A stretch of DNA of 64,000 bases. It comes from Geminocystis sp. M7585_C2015_104 (GTDB lineage Bacteria; Cyanobacteriota; Cyanobacteriia; Cyanobacteriales; Cyanobacteriaceae). Shown one piece after another: positions 48,227-56,068 of this stretch; the first letter of the stretch is position 1; every line of letters starts with the position of its first letter. The position numbers were made by a program, and so were the translations under genes. The DNA lies in the NCBI GenBank assembly GCA_015295805.1, contig DVEF01000079.1, positions 1 to 64,000 on the forward strand. The letters are read 5' to 3'. The notes below the pieces were generated by a model. That model was not told the DNA's origin. It made no database searches and saw nothing but the letters and a program-made list of their open reading frames with translations.

Positions 48227-48511
48227 CTACCCTATACCACGTCCTGTCAAAGCTAATCCCATCATCTTTATCAACTCATCTATATCTTTGTTCACTATCT
48301 TGTTTATGCTTATTGAACCCTTTATCTCTCTAAGATTATACTCTAACCTCATCCTCTTTTTGTAAATCTCTATGGCCCGTTCCACATTCTCCATGTTAGC
48401 AAATAAAAACATATGGTCTGAAAATTTCCTATCCCAAAAACCTACTGTACTACCTTTAACTATTCTTTTATAATAAACACTTCTAAACACCACTTTTTGA
48501 CCTGTACCCAC
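48227..48511 (-). pseudogene. Transposase remnant (IS4-like C-terminal part)
   Basis: A 94-codon frame reads FANMENVERAIEIYKKRMRL, EYNLREIKG and NKDIDELIKMMGLAL. This resembles the C-terminal part of IS4-group transposases, where LxxVExAIEIYKKRWxIE leads to a FRDxK motif and a long final helix. The DDE core upstream is missing and frames are broken beyond 48511. I see no terminal inverted repeats. The family assignment is approximate. Confidence 0.5.
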
Positions 48512-49632
48512 TGATGAATCTATCCTATTGTTTTATTCTCTTGGAGATAGTCAAATGACTTAAGAAAACTGGACTTTTTATCCATCACCAACCCTCTATT
48601 CCTCATAGGGTGTTTCATTTTTTCCTCGAGAGGATATATAAAAGGCAAAGGACAAGAAAAAGTCAAGCATTAAAATTCGTTTATTTCACCATCAGACAGC
48701 TTACCAACATAATCTGTTTTTTTTTTTTTGGAGAAAGGTGTTTCAATTTCAATGGTTTAAGCTACAATGGATTCAGCATCTTCTTTTAACAGGTTTACAA
48801 GCATACCCCCCTGATTGTATTTTGGGTGGCATTATTTGTGTGAATTTATAGGCGGCTTCGTAGGATAAGTCTTTGATATATAATGCTGTGTCAGAAATTG
48901 GGGATTTAGCAGAAAGTATAGCAGCAGTTGCTTTTGAAGTTTTTTTAAAAGCTGATGCTCAAAGTTAGAAATAAGGGGTAGATTTTTATGTGAGCATCTT
49001 TCTCAACTCCTAAATTTTAATTTATCTTGTCCCAACTCAGGGAGACAGTGGTAAACAGGAAAAGTAGAAGACTGACTGCCAGCTGATATTATTCACCAAC
49101 CCTTAGCCGCCTATGGTAAAACTCTGTTAGTCTGTCTGCTAGCAGCAATCCCCCCTGTCAGCAGGTTGTCAGTTAGTTGGGAGAGTAATTAGTCTTTTTT
49201 TTTTCACGCCGATTGCAACCACCCCTCTGTTGTCAGGAATTTTGGGGGATGCCGGGGGGTGAATAAATTTATACCCCTATACCAGTGATTTATACTGCCA
49301 TTGGCAAGAGGAGTAACCAGTGGGGATAAGACTATCATCCTCTCTTTTCAGAAATTATCCACCTACCAGCAGAGGGGGGAAGGGAGAAGGGAAGTAAGTG
49401 GCATAAGAGGGATAATACTAGAATTGGTTGCAATAAGCTTTTGAAGATATAAACGATATATTAGGGTTTTAGAGTATAAAAGGTGATAAATAATAGCAAT
49501 AATACTGGGATTAATTGCAAGCAAGGGGAAGAATAAATGAAAGAGAAATGTGGAAAATCATGACAAAGGGAAAAATAGTGCAAAGGGTGTAGGAATACCC
49601 TATGATAGGGAATGCGGTAGGAAAGGGAAAGT
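48512..49632. other. Long spacer with coding debris
   Basis: No intact gene in 1.1 kb. A T14 run lies near 48720. From 48730 the plus strand reads FQFQWFKLQWIQHLLLTGLQ, then a frame change, then SEIGDLAESIAAVAFEVFLK ending at 48969, which looks like debris of one small protein gene. Around 49440-49520 the sequence is very A/T-rich and may hold the promoter of the lysozyme-like gene. No RNA gene was recognised. Confidence 0.45.
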
Positions 49633-50343
49633 ATGATAAATTACAAGAAAACACAAACCTTTTATGGTAGGGTGGGGGAGTGGTTAAAAATAATAATGAT
49701 GGTGATTGTTATCATGGGGGTGGGAAGAGTAATCCTGAGAGAGGGAAGAATAAACTGGAAAGGTGCGGGGAAATATTTGCTCAATAGTCTTTATGGTAGC
49801 CCACCACTGGTGATGGAGGGAGGGGATCCCTATGTAAGGGCATTAATGCGTACAATTAGTTTTAGTGAGTCCAATTATCCCAATCCCTATCATGTGATTT
49901 ACGGGGGAAGGTATGTGAAAGACTTGAGTCGTCACCCCAACCTCTGTGTAGAGATAGAAAGTGGTCCGAATAGAGGCAAGTGTACTACAGCTTCTGGGCG
50001 CTATCAGTTTTTAAACACCACCTGGCAGGAAAAGGCTGCTAAGTATCATCCCCACCCCTCCAAATTCCTCTTCTGGAAGGAATATAGTTTTGAGCCGGAA
50101 TATCAGGACTTAGTATTGTACAATTGGTTGACTGACAAGACAGCTTGGGGAGAAGACATACCCCAGTTGTTACGGGAAGGGGAAATAGATAGGGTTTTGA
50201 AAATTCTATCCCCTATCTGGACGAGTCTGGGATATGGCATTGAAGACAACAGTATGACTAAATATCTTCCCCAGGTTTATCAACGTTTTCTCCGGGAAGA
50301 GTTAATCAGGCAAGAGAAGTCTTCCTATCGACAGAGGACCTGA
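49633..50343 (+). CDS. Membrane-anchored lysozyme-like glycoside hydrolase (GH104/GH24 type)
   Basis: 236 residues. An N-terminal helix (LKIIMMVIVIMGVGRVIL, residues 19-36) anchors or exports it. The enzyme domain then reads RALMRTISFSESNYPNPYHV (catalytic Glu in FSESN), VIYGGRYVKDLSRHP, then SGPNRGKCTTASGRYQFLNT, and TSLGYGIEDN near the end. This is the pattern of phage lambda R-like lytic enzymes found in many bacteria as cell-wall hydrolases. It is flanked upstream by transposase debris, so a phage or mobile origin is possible but not shown. Confidence 0.87.
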   Translation: MINYKKTQTFYGRVGEWLKIIMMVIVIMGVGRVILREGRINWKGAGKYLLNSLYGSPPLVMEGGDPYVRALMRTISFSESNYPNPYHVIYGGRYVKDLSRHPNLCVEIESGPNRGKCTTASGRYQFLNTTWQEKAAKYHPHPSKFLFWKEYSFEPEYQDLVLYNWLTDKTAWGEDIPQLLREGEIDRVLKILSPIWTSLGYGIEDNSMTKYLPQVYQRFLREELIRQEKSSYRQRT

Positions 50344-50421
50344 ATCCGCAGTCAGGTATACTGGAAGCTGAGGCGTTATATTCTCCAATTGGGTATCTGA
50401 ATCGACAACGGTTGAAACACC

Positions 50422-51855
50422 ATGGATGACTGGGAAGCTACCATAGACAGTTTAAACAGGTGGCAGGCGGAAATCAACTATCAGAAGGCACAGGAGTCGT
50501 TAAGGCATGTATTATTGAATCTGGACCTAAAAGAGGAGGAAAAAAGGGGATTAGAGGCGGAAATAGAACGTCTACAACGTATTTTACAGAAATTAGAGGA
50601 CTCAGTGGTCCAAATTGCCGCCTTTGGTATGGTAGGCAAGGGGAAGTCCAGTGTTTTAAACGCCCTCATCGGCGAAGAAGTTTTCGCTACCGGACCACTA
50701 CATGGCGTAACTCGAAACATTGAACAGACTAACTGGCGGTTGACAACAGAAACTCTTGGGAAAGGCAGCTTAGACATCCAACGACTGGTTAAGGAAACAA
50801 AAGACGTACAAATCCAGTTAATTGACACCCCCGGTATAGATGAAATAGATGGGGAAGCCAGGGAGAAGTTGGCAAAGGAAATAGCCTCTCAGGTGGACTT
50901 GATTCTCTTTGTCATAGCGGGAGACATAACAAGAGTAGAATACCAAGCCTTGTGTCAATTGCGGGAAGTAGGCAAGCCTATAATTCTAGTATTCAACAAA
51001 ATCGACCAATACCCCCAAGCAGATCGCCAGGAGATTTATGAGACAATTAGAGATGTGAGGGTAAAGCAATTGTTATCCCCAGAAGAGATAGTAATGGTGG
51101 CGGCTTCTCCCCTTGTAACCACGGCAGTTAAAGACGCCACAGGGAAAATTCGTATTGTCAAAAAGAGGGGAAAACCACAAATTGAGCCTTTAAGACAAAA
51201 AATCCTGGAGATATTATACAAGGAGGGGAAATCCCTGGTGGCCTTAAATGCTATGCTGTCAGTGGGGGAAATCAATCAAAAACTGGCACAACAAAAGTTA
51301 CTGTGTAGGGAGAAAATCGCCGAGAGAATAATTCAAAAAACCGCCCTCACCAAAGCCACCGCCATCGCCCTCAATCCGGTAACCGCCATCGACTTGTTTA
51401 CCGGTGCCATCATCGACGTGGCCATGATTCTCAATCTTTCCCAATTGTACCACATCCCCATGACTAAAGAGGGAGCGATCCAACTACTTCAAAAAATAGC
51501 ATTTAGTCTCGGTGGTATTAGCATCAGTGATATACTAATAACACTGGGACTAAGTTCCCTCAAAGGTATTCTAGGATTAACTAGCCCCCTCTCTGGCGGT
51601 TTATCCTTGTTGCCTTATACTTCAGTTGCCATTACACAAGGGGCAGTAGCCGGCGTGTCTACCTATACCATCGGCCAGATTACAAAAGTATACCTAGCCA
51701 AGGGGGCATCCTGGGGGGAGGATGGGCCCCTAGCCGTGGTGGAAAATATCCTTAATTCCTTGGATGAGACTTCCATTCTTCATCGTCTCAAGGGGGAATT
51801 AAAGGCAAAACTCAAAAGAAGAATTCTCAAAGAGCACCATCAGGCTATAATTTAA
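50422..51855 (+). CDS. Membrane-associated GTPase (Era/dynamin-like) with hydrophobic C-terminal region
   Basis: 477 residues. A helical coil lies at residues 10-60. The G domain has the P-loop GMVGKGKSSVLNALIG near residue 73, switch-region VTRNIEQT, DTPGIDEIDG near residue 134 and NKID near residue 192. Residues about 290-450 are hydrophobic, DUF697-like (LTKATAIALNPVTAIDLFTG, TQGAVAGVSTYTIGQITKVY). Proteins of this type bind membranes and occur widely in cyanobacteria; function is unknown. A related C-terminal region lies in the cut gene at 63673-64000. Confidence 0.88.
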   Translation: MDDWEATIDSLNRWQAEINYQKAQESLRHVLLNLDLKEEEKRGLEAEIERLQRILQKLEDSVVQIAAFGMVGKGKSSVLNALIGEEVFATGPLHGVTRNIEQTNWRLTTETLGKGSLDIQRLVKETKDVQIQLIDTPGIDEIDGEAREKLAKEIASQVDLILFVIAGDITRVEYQALCQLREVGKPIILVFNKIDQYPQADRQEIYETIRDVRVKQLLSPEEIVMVAASPLVTTAVKDATGKIRIVKKRGKPQIEPLRQKILEILYKEGKSLVALNAMLSVGEINQKLAQQKLLCREKIAERIIQKTALTKATAIALNPVTAIDLFTGAIIDVAMILNLSQLYHIPMTKEGAIQLLQKIAFSLGGISISDILITLGLSSLKGILGLTSPLSGGLSLLPYTSVAITQGAVAGVSTYTIGQITKVYLAKGASWGEDGPLAVVENILNSLDETSILHRLKGELKAKLKRRILKEHHQAII

Positions 51856-52250
51856 GCATCCGGGGTCCAACCGTCTGGATGGTGGGCTGCAGAGTCTGGA
51901 AAACGAACAATATCATCATCCCCCAGGTACTCCCCATTTTGAATTTCAATCATCACTAGGGGTATTACACCCGGATTTTCCACCCTATGACGGGTATTCA
52001 TGGGCACATAGGTTGACTGTCTGGGTAGCAAAAGTTGTTCTTTCCCGTCACAAATTACTTTTGCAGTGCCAGATAGTACTACCCAATGTTCACTGCGGTG
52101 GTAGTGGAGTTGGGTGCTTATGTGGTGTTTGGGTTTGATTACAATTTTGTTTATACGGTAACTGGGGCCCTCTTCTAGGAGGGTAACGGTACCCCATGGC
52201 GGGTGGCGCACAACCGTGTTAGAATCAGCAGTGGGGAGGTTGTTGTCCAT
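51852..52250 (-). CDS. Cupin protein, mannose-6-phosphate isomerase type II-like
   Basis: 132-residue single cupin. The metal-site motif is visible in STQLHYHRSEHWVVLSGTAK, with the usual GxxxxLPRQSTYVPMNTRHRVENPG following. This matches the C-terminal isomerase domain of bifunctional mannose-1-phosphate guanylyltransferases, here as a free-standing protein. Activity may be isomerase or sugar-nucleotide related. Its 3' end overlaps the GTPase gene end by four bases (convergent). Confidence 0.88.
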   Translation of the reverse strand: MDNNLPTADSNTVVRHPPWGTVTLLEEGPSYRINKIVIKPKHHISTQLHYHRSEHWVVLSGTAKVICDGKEQLLLPRQSTYVPMNTRHRVENPGVIPLVMIEIQNGEYLGDDDIVRFPDSAAHHPDGWTPDA

Positions 52251-52310
52251 GAATTTGCACTGAGACTATTGACACTGGGACTACTACTAGCTATTCCTCC
52301 TCGATTATAA

Positions 52311-52721
52311 CTATTCTTGAGCCTGAGGAGGGGTCTTTTTTGCCCTGTAAACATAAAAATTGTTTAAAATTCCCACCGTTTCAAAACTGTACAGATACAG
52401 ATCAGTTCGATATATACTCAACAGGAGATAGTTGTCTCTTTTAGTGTTGGTGGCAATTATTGCGGGGATAGCCTCCTTTCTGCCAGCCTCCAGTAAGACA
52501 TTACATAGCTGACTTTTTACTAACTCCTCCAGACTTTTAGAGGTGGGAATACATACATTCTCCTTAGCATAGCGTACCAAAGCCTCTGTGCCATATTTCT
52601 GATACTTTCCCATTCCAGGATTGGTGGCCACCAGTATCCCCCCCGCTGCCAGCAGGAATAAAATGAATGAACAGGAGAGACAAGAGGAGGATTTTTTCTG
52701 CTCTAACAGTAAAGGCTCCAT
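52311..52721 (-). CDS. DUF4359-type membrane-anchored protein
   Basis: 136 residues: one N-terminal helix (CLSCSFILFLLAAGGILVA), then NPGMGKYQKYGTEALVRYAK, two cysteines (ENVCIP and SQLCNVL), and TKRDNYLLLSIYRTDLYLYS. The pattern fits DUF4359, small cyanobacterial proteins of unknown role. The N-terminal codons come close to the tRNA-His promoter on the other strand. Confidence 0.72.
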   Translation of the reverse strand: MEPLLLEQKKSSSCLSCSFILFLLAAGGILVATNPGMGKYQKYGTEALVRYAKENVCIPTSKSLEELVKSQLCNVLLEAGRKEAIPAIIATNTKRDNYLLLSIYRTDLYLYSFETVGILNNFYVYRAKKTPPQAQE

Positions 52722-52783
52722 ACAGAGATTTTAACAGTTCCTGGACTTTTTGTCTAAAACTTGCTATAATAATGATAGTGCTT

Positions 52784-52857
52784 GGCGAGCGTAGCCAAGC
52801 GGTTAAGGCAGTGGATTGTGGTTCCACCATTCGTGGGTTCGAATCCCATCGCTCGCC
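52784..52857 (+). tRNA. tRNA-His (anticodon GTG)
   Basis: 74 nucleotides including the extra G-1 that marks tRNA-His, paired with C73. The acceptor GCGAGCG pairs with CGCTCGC. The anticodon stem GTGGA/TCCAC encloses TTGTGGT, anticodon GTG. The T arm has GGGTTCGAATCCC. TATAAT at 52765-52770 fits its -10 element. Confidence 0.96.
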
Positions 52858-52865
52858 CTTTGAAC

Positions 52866-53111
52866 AACCCCCGAAACACAAGGGGTTTGGGAGATAAGCC
52901 GGACAGACTGAGATAGGGGTTTCTCCAATGTTTCTAATTGCTATCCTGGGTGTGACACGGGGGGTGTTCTTTTTAAAGGAGAAGGAACAACTCCATACGG
53001 GGATTATAGCATTTTCTACACCTTACTGAAAGGGCCATCTGTCAGCTGTCTTCAGTCTAACACATGGGGGGTTGTCTTTAGATAAACCCACAAAACATCA
53101 GGGGTTTATAA
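52866..53111. repeat. Two related hairpins flanking a spacer
   Basis: AACCCCCGAAACACAAGGGGTT just after tRNA-His (about 52866-52887) and TAAACCC-N13-GGGTTTA (about 53083-53110) near the nblA end are similar in stem and loop words (CGAAACACAAGGGG against CAAAACATCAGGGG). They may be terminators of the tRNA and of nblA, or two copies of a small repeat. No strong T tail follows either. Confidence 0.4.
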
Positions 53112-53137
53112 ACCAGGGTGGGGAAAAATCACAGGAA

Positions 53138-53323
53138 TCAGCTCTCTTCCAAACCCCATTTATGTTTTAATATGTCCTTGTAGAGATTCTCCCTTATAAG
53201 CATTTCCGCATATAGTCTAACCAAAAAATCCTGAGCCTGTTCCCTTGTCATTTTTGCCACCTGCATTTGGAAGTTGCGAAGACTTAATTGTTGTTCTAAT
53301 GATAACCCCTCAAAATTATACAT
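53138..53323 (-). CDS. nblA: Phycobilisome degradation protein NblA
   Basis: 61-residue adaptor that directs phycobiliproteins to Clp protease under nutrient stress. The sequence is typical throughout: GLSLEQQLSLRNFQMQVAKM, TREQAQDFLVRLYAEMLIRE, NLYKDILKHKWGLE. A strong ribosome binding site (AGGAGG, 11 bases before the ATG) is present. A consensus NtcA box lies 82 bases upstream. The single copy seen here stands between tRNA-His and bioY. Confidence 0.95.
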   Translation of the reverse strand: MYNFEGLSLEQQLSLRNFQMQVAKMTREQAQDFLVRLYAEMLIRENLYKDILKHKWGLEES

Positions 53324-53404
53324 GTTCTTTCTAGCCTCCTAATATGAATAACCCCTGCCTAATAGTTAACACAGAGAGAAGTGAAAAACTGCTCATCACG
53401 AACA

Positions 53405-53418
53405 GTAAGTAGAAATAC
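53405..53418 (-). promoter_or_regulatory. Consensus NtcA box upstream of nblA
   Basis: GTAAGTAGAAATAC is an exact GTA-N8-TAC palindrome 82 bases before the nblA start and 97 before bioY. No TAN3T element stands 22-23 bases away on either side, so the canonical class II layout is not complete. A six-base consensus occurs about once in 4 kb by chance. Regulation of nblA by nitrogen status is known in cyanobacteria, which raises the likelihood. Confidence 0.5.
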
Positions 53419-53514
53419 TCAGAGAAAGGTAGTAGGAGAGAGTTTGGTTTTTGGCAAGGATAAACGTAAAATTAAGCTGTATTGTGAAGTATGGGGATAA
53501 AGTAAACTAACTCT

Positions 53515-54123
53515 GTGAGGAAACAGAATAGAGGCGAGGGAATATCCGCCATCAACAAGTTTTTTTGGGCATTAATCGGTTTAATGTTAACTGTTGTTGG
53601 CACCTTTGTGGAGGTATTTGTGGTGTTGCCTGAGGGGGGGAATATGAAAGTGGCCTCTTTGGGAATTACCTATCAGCTGGCGGGAGTGTTTTTTACGGGA
53701 ATGTTGGCTGGGAAAAATGCAGCTGCCGCGGCTCAAATCGCCTATGTTATCATGGGACTGTTTAAACTGCCCATTTTTTTCCTTGGAGGCAGTTTCGACT
53801 ATCTTCAATACCCCAGTTTTGGCTATATCCTCGGTTTTATTCCTGGCGCCTGGTTGTGTGGTTTCCTTGCCATACCTGGTAAACGCCGTTTAGAATTATT
53901 TGCCCTGAGTGCTTTTTGTGGTCTACTGGTAGTGCACGCCTGTGGCATTCTCTACCTTGTAGGTTACACCTGTGTTACCCCCCTGTTGGGAAACCAGTTG
54001 AGTGATAGTTACCTTTGGGATGCCATCCGTTTGTATACTATCACCCCTTTTGCTTCCCAACTAGCCTTAATTTGTGCCGTCTCTTTGGTTGCGTTTGTGA
54101 TTCGTCTAATTTTATTATATTGA
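53515..54123 (+). CDS. bioY: Biotin transporter S component BioY
   Basis: Membrane-embedded substrate-binding unit for biotin uptake (ECF type, or functioning alone). The 202-residue frame from a GTG has six hydrophobic segments, with the family segments LGITYQLAGVFFTGMLAGKN, FLGGSFDYLQYPSFGYILGF and CGLLVVHACGILYLVG. The ribosome binding site is weak, so the exact start is less certain than the gene. No EcfA or EcfT gene is in the window. A small hydrophobic frame follows after four bases. Confidence 0.9.
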   Translation: MRKQNRGEGISAINKFFWALIGLMLTVVGTFVEVFVVLPEGGNMKVASLGITYQLAGVFFTGMLAGKNAAAAAQIAYVIMGLFKLPIFFLGGSFDYLQYPSFGYILGFIPGAWLCGFLAIPGKRRLELFALSAFCGLLVVHACGILYLVGYTCVTPLLGNQLSDSYLWDAIRLYTITPFASQLALICAVSLVAFVIRLILLY

Positions 54124-54127
54124 GCCT

Positions 54128-54295
54128 ATGAGTTTACTGGTTTTTTGTCTTATAATCTTTTTGACTACCAATTTCTTTTGTTGGCTGATTATCTCTGTTG
54201 TCCACCCCCTTTTTATCTCAATTTTTAGCTGCCTGCTTTGGTTTGGTTTTTTGCTTATTTTAGGTCTCCTGGCTTGGTGTTTTAATGAGAGTTGA
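54128..54295 (+). CDS. Possible 55-residue membrane protein after bioY
   Basis: An ATG four bases after the bioY stop opens MSLLVFCLIIFLTTNFFCWL and continues hydrophobic to LLWFGFLLILGLLAWCFNES. Two membrane-length helices and close spacing support translation with bioY, but its extreme hydrophobicity and lack of a known family leave doubt. Confidence 0.45.
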   Translation: MSLLVFCLIIFLTTNFFCWLIISVVHPLFISIFSCLLWFGFLLILGLLAWCFNES

Positions 54296-54322
54296 GGGGG
54301 GAAAGACTGCAAAACCACCCAC

Positions 54323-55285
54323 TCACTCTGAGGAGGAATAGGCAGACAATGGCTCTTTAATCCAGCGAATATAAAGATGCCTGAAGGTGGATTTTATCAC
54401 CCTGGGCAGGCCAAAGTCAATGGGCATTAAAGCATCAGGGAGACGCCAGTCGGATACCCTCAAATCCTCTGGTTTTAAAAGGGGGAATTCTATGTCTTGT
54501 ATGTCACTACACAATCCCAATCTCTTCTGGGCCACCAGAGTAGGCACCATCCTCCAGTCTACACCTATTATATCGGCCATTGCCCAGTCCAGAGCAAAGA
54601 CGTCGGCGGAAGCACCCAAAATTCCTAACTGTCTCGGCTCGCCATTGCTAGGACCGTTGCCCTCATGGGCCATAATAGCATCTATTATGGTCAGATCAGG
54701 ATTGATAGTCCTGGCTGTTTCTACTAGCATTTCTGCGAAACCCTGAGAGTCTTTACCTGCCTCCATGTGCCACCATGCCTTCATTTTACCCGGCACACAC
54801 CCAAAGAGGTTTTTTACTCCCATTGTCATGGTTAGCTGACTATGGGATTTGAGTTTAGGAAGGTTTATGACTACATCCGCTTCCATTGCCTCTTTGGAGA
54901 GTCTGAGATGGGGGAATTTTTCACTTCCCGTGCTATATCTGTCACCTCTAAACTCTACAATGGGGATATTCAATTCTCTGCATAAAGGCAGATAACCATT
55001 TGCTTTGGCTACTCCTTTTGCACTACCAAAAGCCGGGCTATCCCCCAAGAAGGGTTTACCTCCCGCTTCCTGTACCATCTTTGCCACACAGTACACTATT
55101 TCTTTCCTGGTGATACACTCCTTAGTGGGGCGAGAGGCTGTTAAAAGATTTGGCTTGAGTAAGACTCTGTCTCCTGGTTTGACGAAGGCGGCAATGCCTC
55201 CCAAAGGCTTCAGGAGGCTTTCTAGACTGTCTCTCAACTGGTCTATTTGATACGAATTGGCCCTAATCAGTGCTACTTTTGCCAT
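54323..55285 (-). CDS. DUF362 domain protein
   Basis: 320 residues. Family segments are VALIRANSYQIDQLRDSLES, FVKPGDRVLLKPNLLTASRP, VINLPKLKSHSQLTMTMGVK (the HSxxxxTMGVKN signature near residue 147), FGCVPGKMKAWWH, and TIIDAIMAHEGNGPSNGEPR (near residue 200). No C-terminal 4Fe-4S ferredoxin domain, present in many DUF362 proteins, is attached. The role is unknown; a redox or iron-sulfur function is a family-level guess. It lies just downstream of the cytochrome b-type gene on the same strand. Confidence 0.88.
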   Translation of the reverse strand: MAKVALIRANSYQIDQLRDSLESLLKPLGGIAAFVKPGDRVLLKPNLLTASRPTKECITRKEIVYCVAKMVQEAGGKPFLGDSPAFGSAKGVAKANGYLPLCRELNIPIVEFRGDRYSTGSEKFPHLRLSKEAMEADVVINLPKLKSHSQLTMTMGVKNLFGCVPGKMKAWWHMEAGKDSQGFAEMLVETARTINPDLTIIDAIMAHEGNGPSNGEPRQLGILGASADVFALDWAMADIIGVDWRMVPTLVAQKRLGLCSDIQDIEFPLLKPEDLRVSDWRLPDALMPIDFGLPRVIKSTFRHLYIRWIKEPLSAYSSSE

Positions 55286-55345
55286 TGTTTGCCTTGTCTT
55301 TTGTGAGGGCTACTCTTTTATATTATGCTATCCTTAATGTTTGTG

Positions 55346-56059
55346 TTAGATACTTTTGAGGATGGAGATAACCCAGGCCATTACTATTGCCAGGAGGATA
55401 GCCAATTCAACTTTTTTAGAAAATGCCGGAATCCTGTTCCACTCTCGTTGTATAATCTGACGATAGTTCCTGATGAAGTTTTGTATTTTCCCTGGCCAAT
55501 GTTGGGGACTATCCTTATCGATATATCCCCATTTTAACATTGACATTATTAGCTCTTTCCCTCCTATTTGGCTTATTGTTAATAAGTGTAAACTGATAGT
55601 TAAAATGAGCAACACTAGGGATATAAGATGCAAAAAGTAGGCAAAATGATTTAATTCTCCTCTCGGCAACCAAGTTTCGTCCATCATTTTACCTGTAAAG
55701 GTGGCAAAGGTAAGGGCGAGGATGTTAAGGGTATTGACGAGACGATGGATACTATATTTGCCGATAGGGGTGTGGCTCAATTTAATTTTAGCGAGGGTAT
55801 CCTTTTGGATAAGTTTGGCGTTGCCCCGGTGGAAGCAATAAATGACAAAAAAAGGTAGGATTAGTATTGTAAATAGGCCGAAAGTGCCATGAATACCCTC
55901 AATTTCACGCCAGGGTGGCAGCAGGGGTATCTTTAGAATTCTGGCGTCATAGGTGTTGTATGTCCAGATAGCCGTGAGAATGGCAAGGATTACGAATAGT
56001 GCCAACAGGTTATGGAGGATTCTAAAGAGTAATTTTTGGTAGGGGAAAGTGGTATTCAT
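55346..56059 (-). CDS. Cytochrome b561-like membrane protein
   Basis: 237 residues with four or five membrane helices and histidines placed for heme b binding: His16 in FRILHNLLAL, His57 in EGIHGTFGL, and others in YFLHLISLVLL and ISLHLLTI. HTPIGKYSIHRLVNTLNILA lies in a loop between helices. It resembles the cytochrome b/b561 family of membrane electron carriers; partner and direction of electron flow are unknown. It is nine bases downstream of the ABC-2-type permease gene, so both are likely in one operon. Confidence 0.78.
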   Translation of the reverse strand: MNTTFPYQKLLFRILHNLLALFVILAILTAIWTYNTYDARILKIPLLPPWREIEGIHGTFGLFTILILPFFVIYCFHRGNAKLIQKDTLAKIKLSHTPIGKYSIHRLVNTLNILALTFATFTGKMMDETWLPRGELNHFAYFLHLISLVLLILTISLHLLTISQIGGKELIMSMLKWGYIDKDSPQHWPGKIQNFIRNYRQIIQREWNRIPAFSKKVELAILLAIVMAWVISILKSI

Positions 56060-56068
56060 AGAGGGATT

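Noticed and set aside
52564-52897. Frames across tRNA-His on both strands (one reading RWDSNPRMVEPQSTALTAW)
   Set aside because: They translate the tRNA and its flanks; the DUF4359 gene and the tRNA explain the sequence.
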